DNA of 64,000 nucleotides from Catalinimonas niigatensis (GTDB taxonomy: Bacteria > Bacteroidota > Bacteroidia > Cytophagales > Cyclobacteriaceae): contig NZ_CP119422.1 of the NCBI RefSeq assembly GCF_030506285.1, positions 1,364,001-1,428,000 of the forward strand, read 5' to 3'. The notes beneath the pieces are model-generated. The model saw nothing but the letters and a program-made list of their open reading frames with translations, ran no database searches and was not told where the DNA came from. Numbering within the stretch: the first letter of the stretch is position 1; the number at the start of each line of letters is the position of its first letter. This document shows positions 61,790-64,000 of this stretch, piece by piece. Position numbers and translations under genes: made by a program.

Positions 61790-62167
61790 ATGCAAAACTT
61801 GTATGTTGTTATCAAAACTCGTGTTGTGCACTTTGCCACACAATTTTACCGGAGTAAGCCTCTAATGCTACTCATGTTATTTGTCTTTCTCTTCGCTCAG
61901 CAGTCCTTTGGACAGGCCATGGTAGAAAATGCCATGAATAGCATCAAAAGCTGGATTGTCATTATCCTGAATGTAGCTTTTCTGATTGGTATAGCTATCG
62001 GGATCTTCAAAGCCGCCATGAAGTTCTTCACCGGGGCACCAGACAAGGTAGAGTTCATGATCGGAATTGTGATCGCTATCGCTCTCTTTGGAGGCTTTCA
62101 GTTCATCGTGGATGACCTTGCCGCATTCTTAGGAGGAGACATCCTTTTAGATGATACCACAAACTAA
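61790..62167 (+). CDS. DUF4134 conjugation protein (TraE-like, VirB2-type)
   Basis: 125 residues. A signal segment (LMLLMLFVFLFAQQSFGQA, about 25-43) is followed by two membrane helices, SWIVIILNVAFLIGIAIGIF and FMIGIVIAIALFGGFQFIV. This matches the DUF4134 family, called TraE in Bacteroides conjugative transposons and comparable to the pilin-like VirB2. It would form the transfer pilus or pore. It is followed 24 bp later by the DUF4133 gene. Confidence 0.85.
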   Translation: MQNLYVVIKTRVVHFATQFYRSKPLMLLMLFVFLFAQQSFGQAMVENAMNSIKSWIVIILNVAFLIGIAIGIFKAAMKFFTGAPDKVEFMIGIVIAIALFGGFQFIVDDLAAFLGGDILLDDTTN

Positions 62168-62191
62168 TACAGACTTCTAAATGAAATTCTT

Positions 62192-62503
62192 GTGAAATCT
62201 TTTAAATCTATTGAGAGAAAAGCACAACTGTTAGGACTACCCATGCAGGATCTGTTTGCCCTGCTCTTTGGCTTGGCACTTGCTATGGTGCTGGGCATTG
62301 TGATCAACTTCTTTATGCCTGTAAGCAAGTACTACTTCTTTGCAGTGCTGGTGGGTACTATCGCAGCTTTCTTTCTTTTGAAACGCATCAATTTACGTCA
62401 GCATCCCAGTTTTCTTTTCTCTTTGCTCTCTTATCGTTTCTTTCAACCCAAACGACTAGAAGTCTGGGAGAAAGGAAACGGGAAACCGTGGAACCGGAAG
62501 TAA
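62192..62503 (+). CDS. DUF4133 conjugation protein (TraF-like, VirB3-type)
   Basis: 103 residues with a GTG start at 62192; the ATG at 62181 runs into an early stop and is not used. Two membrane helices lie in the first 70 residues (LFALLFGLALAMVLGIVINF and YYFFAVLVGTIAAFFLL), then a basic tail RFFQPKRLEVWEKGNGK. It corresponds to TraF of Bacteroides elements and to VirB3, which works with the VirB4 ATPase encoded next. Confidence 0.85.
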   Translation: MKSFKSIERKAQLLGLPMQDLFALLFGLALAMVLGIVINFFMPVSKYYFFAVLVGTIAAFFLLKRINLRQHPSFLFSLLSYRFFQPKRLEVWEKGNGKPWNRK

Positions 62504-62534
62504 GCTACCTTAATGATTCAGTAATAAATTAAAT

Positions 62535-64000
62535 ATGTTTATCAAACCGCATAAGAAAAAATCTGCTTACCTGCGTGACAGGTTACCTGTCTTTGCTTTA
62601 GAAGAAGACAAAGTCATCTTCAAAGACGGAAAAGTAGGCATAGGCTTTCGTGTATCCGGGGCTCCATTGGAGTCCTGGACTGAAAGTCAGTACAGTCAGG
62701 CCAATGATGTTCTCAGCCAGCAGCTTAAGATGCTGCCGGTCGGCACCGTAGTGCAAAAGACGGATGTCTACTTTGACAAAGAATACAAAGCAGAAAACAT
62801 ACAGGAATCTGCTTACTATGAAGCCAAACTCCATGAGCATTTCTTTGCCCGATTGACGCTCTTGCACGAGAGTTATCTGTTCCTTTCTTTTCCCAGCAGA
62901 GCTAAAGGTAAATGGAATAACACTTCATCCCACAGGATCAACCCAGTCAGTAGTATGTTTGCTTACGGAGGATCAATCTTAAAAAATCCATTTGATGGCA
63001 TAGAGGGCTTACTCAAAGAAGCTGAAAATCTGGCAGCTTTTTTTGTCAAAGGCCTCTATAGCTTAAAAGATGTGTCATTTAGCAGACTGAAAGAAGAGGA
63101 ACTGAATGCGCTTTACCTGCGCTACCTCAATCTCTCTTTTGATGAGTCGTGTACAAGTCTCAACCGGGTCGTCTACAATGACCTTTCTGCTCTTGCTGTT
63201 GGAGAAAAGAAAGCCAATGTCATTACCATGACTGGGCAAGGCAGTGAAGTCTTTGCCAGCGTCAAGAACCACTATGGCGTCAGTAGTCCGTATACCTATC
63301 AGCTTTCTCATTACATGCAGCTTCCTCATTTGGTAACGCAGTGTTTGCTGGTGGAAGACACAGAGAGAGAACTTAAAAATCTAGACTTTGAAAGAAAATT
63401 GAATGATTCTTTAGAATGGCTCACCACTCAGGATCATGAACTCAAAGCTAAGGAATTAGAAGAGTTCACCGCTTATGTGAGATCAGGTAATACTGGCCTG
63501 GTAAGCCTGCATCAGTCAGTGATGGTCTTTGAAAGCGATGAGCAATTGAGGAAGTCTTATGTTGAACGCGTGGTTTCAGCCATACGACAGCTATATGGTG
63601 CAGAGGCGATTGTAGAGAGTTTTGATACAGCCAATATGTTTTTTGCTTCATTACCGGGCAATGGTTTTCAGCACTATCGCTGGCTCATTACTTCCGCTGA
63701 TCTTGCTGCCTGCTACCTGCACTTTGTAACTAGCTGGCGTGGAGAAAAGAATGGAGTATCCACTCGGGGAGATTACTTGTGTGATCGCTTTGGTAATCTA
63801 TTGCAGGTGAACCTTTTCAACACCCGGCAAGCCAATCAAAACTGTGTAGTCATTGGTCCATCAGGATCAGGCAAGTCCTATACCATGGGTAACTTCATCG
63901 CCCAGAGATTAGAACGAGGTGCCCGGCAGATCATAATTGACAAAGGAGGAACTTACAGGAATGTGATGTATGCCCTAAATGGAAAATCATTTGACGATAC
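62535..64000 (+). CDS. TraG-type conjugation ATPase (VirB4 family), partial
   Basis: Begins at ATG 62535, 31 bp after the DUF4133 gene, and runs off the window; 488 residues are visible of an expected 800 or more. It starts MFIKPHKKKSAYLRDRLPVF. The first 400 residues are the VirB4/TraG N-terminal region, and the Walker A motif VVIGPSGSGKSYTMGNF appears at about 63850-63900, followed by RQIIIDKGGTYRN. It powers assembly and DNA transfer of the type IV secretion system. The frame is uninterrupted. This is TraG in the Bacteroides nomenclature, not the coupling protein TraG of other systems. Confidence 0.93.
   Translation, partial: MFIKPHKKKSAYLRDRLPVFALEEDKVIFKDGKVGIGFRVSGAPLESWTESQYSQANDVLSQQLKMLPVGTVVQKTDVYFDKEYKAENIQESAYYEAKLHEHFFARLTLLHESYLFLSFPSRAKGKWNNTSSHRINPVSSMFAYGGSILKNPFDGIEGLLKEAENLAAFFVKGLYSLKDVSFSRLKEEELNALYLRYLNLSFDESCTSLNRVVYNDLSALAVGEKKANVITMTGQGSEVFASVKNHYGVSSPYTYQLSHYMQLPHLVTQCLLVEDTERELKNLDFERKLNDSLEWLTTQDHELKAKELEEFTAYVRSGNTGLVSLHQSVMVFESDEQLRKSYVERVVSAIRQLYGAEAIVESFDTANMFFASLPGNGFQHYRWLITSADLAACYLHFVTSWRGEKNGVSTRGDYLCDRFGNLLQVNLFNTRQANQNCVVIGPSGSGKSYTMGNFIAQRLERGARQIIIDKGGTYRNVMYALNGKSFDD

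Overview
The window comes from a member of the Bacteroidota, probably a free-living and possibly marine member of the Cytophagales. The basis is four SusC/SusD outer-membrane pairs, ECF sigma/FecR pairs, SusC plugs preceded by a VVGYGT-type motif, Bacteroidetes-type conjugation genes (DUF4134, DUF4133, TraG-type VirB4) and moderately AT-rich DNA. No tRNA or rRNA gene was seen.

Positions 1-1000 hold a decayed IS3-family insertion sequence carrying GC-rich micro-insertions, and an unidentified ORF fragment. Positions 1030-45467 are one long, entirely minus-strand block of four consecutive SusCD/sulfatase loci, each read from high to low coordinates. Locus 4 (45467-35151): SusC, SusD, three intact sulfatases and one sulfatase fragment. 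Locus 3 (34952-23643): sigma, FecR, SusC broken by an in-frame TGA, SusD, sulfatase, PhoD-like phosphatase. Locus 2 (23448-11262): sigma, FecR, SusC, SusD, three sulfatases, the last frameshifted. Locus 1 (11120-1030): sigma, FecR, SusC, SusD, two sulfatases. Eight sulfatases are intact, one is frameshifted and one is a fragment. No glycoside hydrolase or polysaccharide lyase is visible. Loci 1-3 have a complete trans-envelope circuit: the SusC N-terminal STN domain signals to FecR, which controls the ECF sigma factor. Locus 4 has lost it: its SusC has no STN domain and only a relic of FecR lies upstream. Stem-loops follow SusD in three loci.

Positions 46300-46690 hold IS5-like and IS66-like transposase relics abutting a CRISPR array of 34 repeats (46697-48903). 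The array is read on the minus strand, with the leader side facing cas2. Four repeat-spacer units are tandemly duplicated in it. A minus-strand type I-B cas operon runs from 59773 to 49143: cas6, cas8, cas7, cas5, cas3, then an accessory block, then cas4, cas1 and cas2. A WYL-type regulator lies just upstream. The accessory genes are a DUF433 protein, an MNT/HEPN pair located between cas3 and cas4, and an antitoxin/PIN-toxin pair located between cas4 and cas1. This interleaving of toxin-antitoxin genes with CRISPR adaptation genes is the most unusual arrangement in the window.

After about 700 bp of decayed sequence containing a Fic-like winged-helix relic, the plus strand from 61425 to the end carries the start of a conjugation module. 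It encodes a small membrane protein, a VirB2-like DUF4134 protein, a VirB3-like DUF4133 protein and a VirB4-type ATPase cut by the window edge. The CRISPR locus therefore adjoins an integrative conjugative element or plasmid transfer region.
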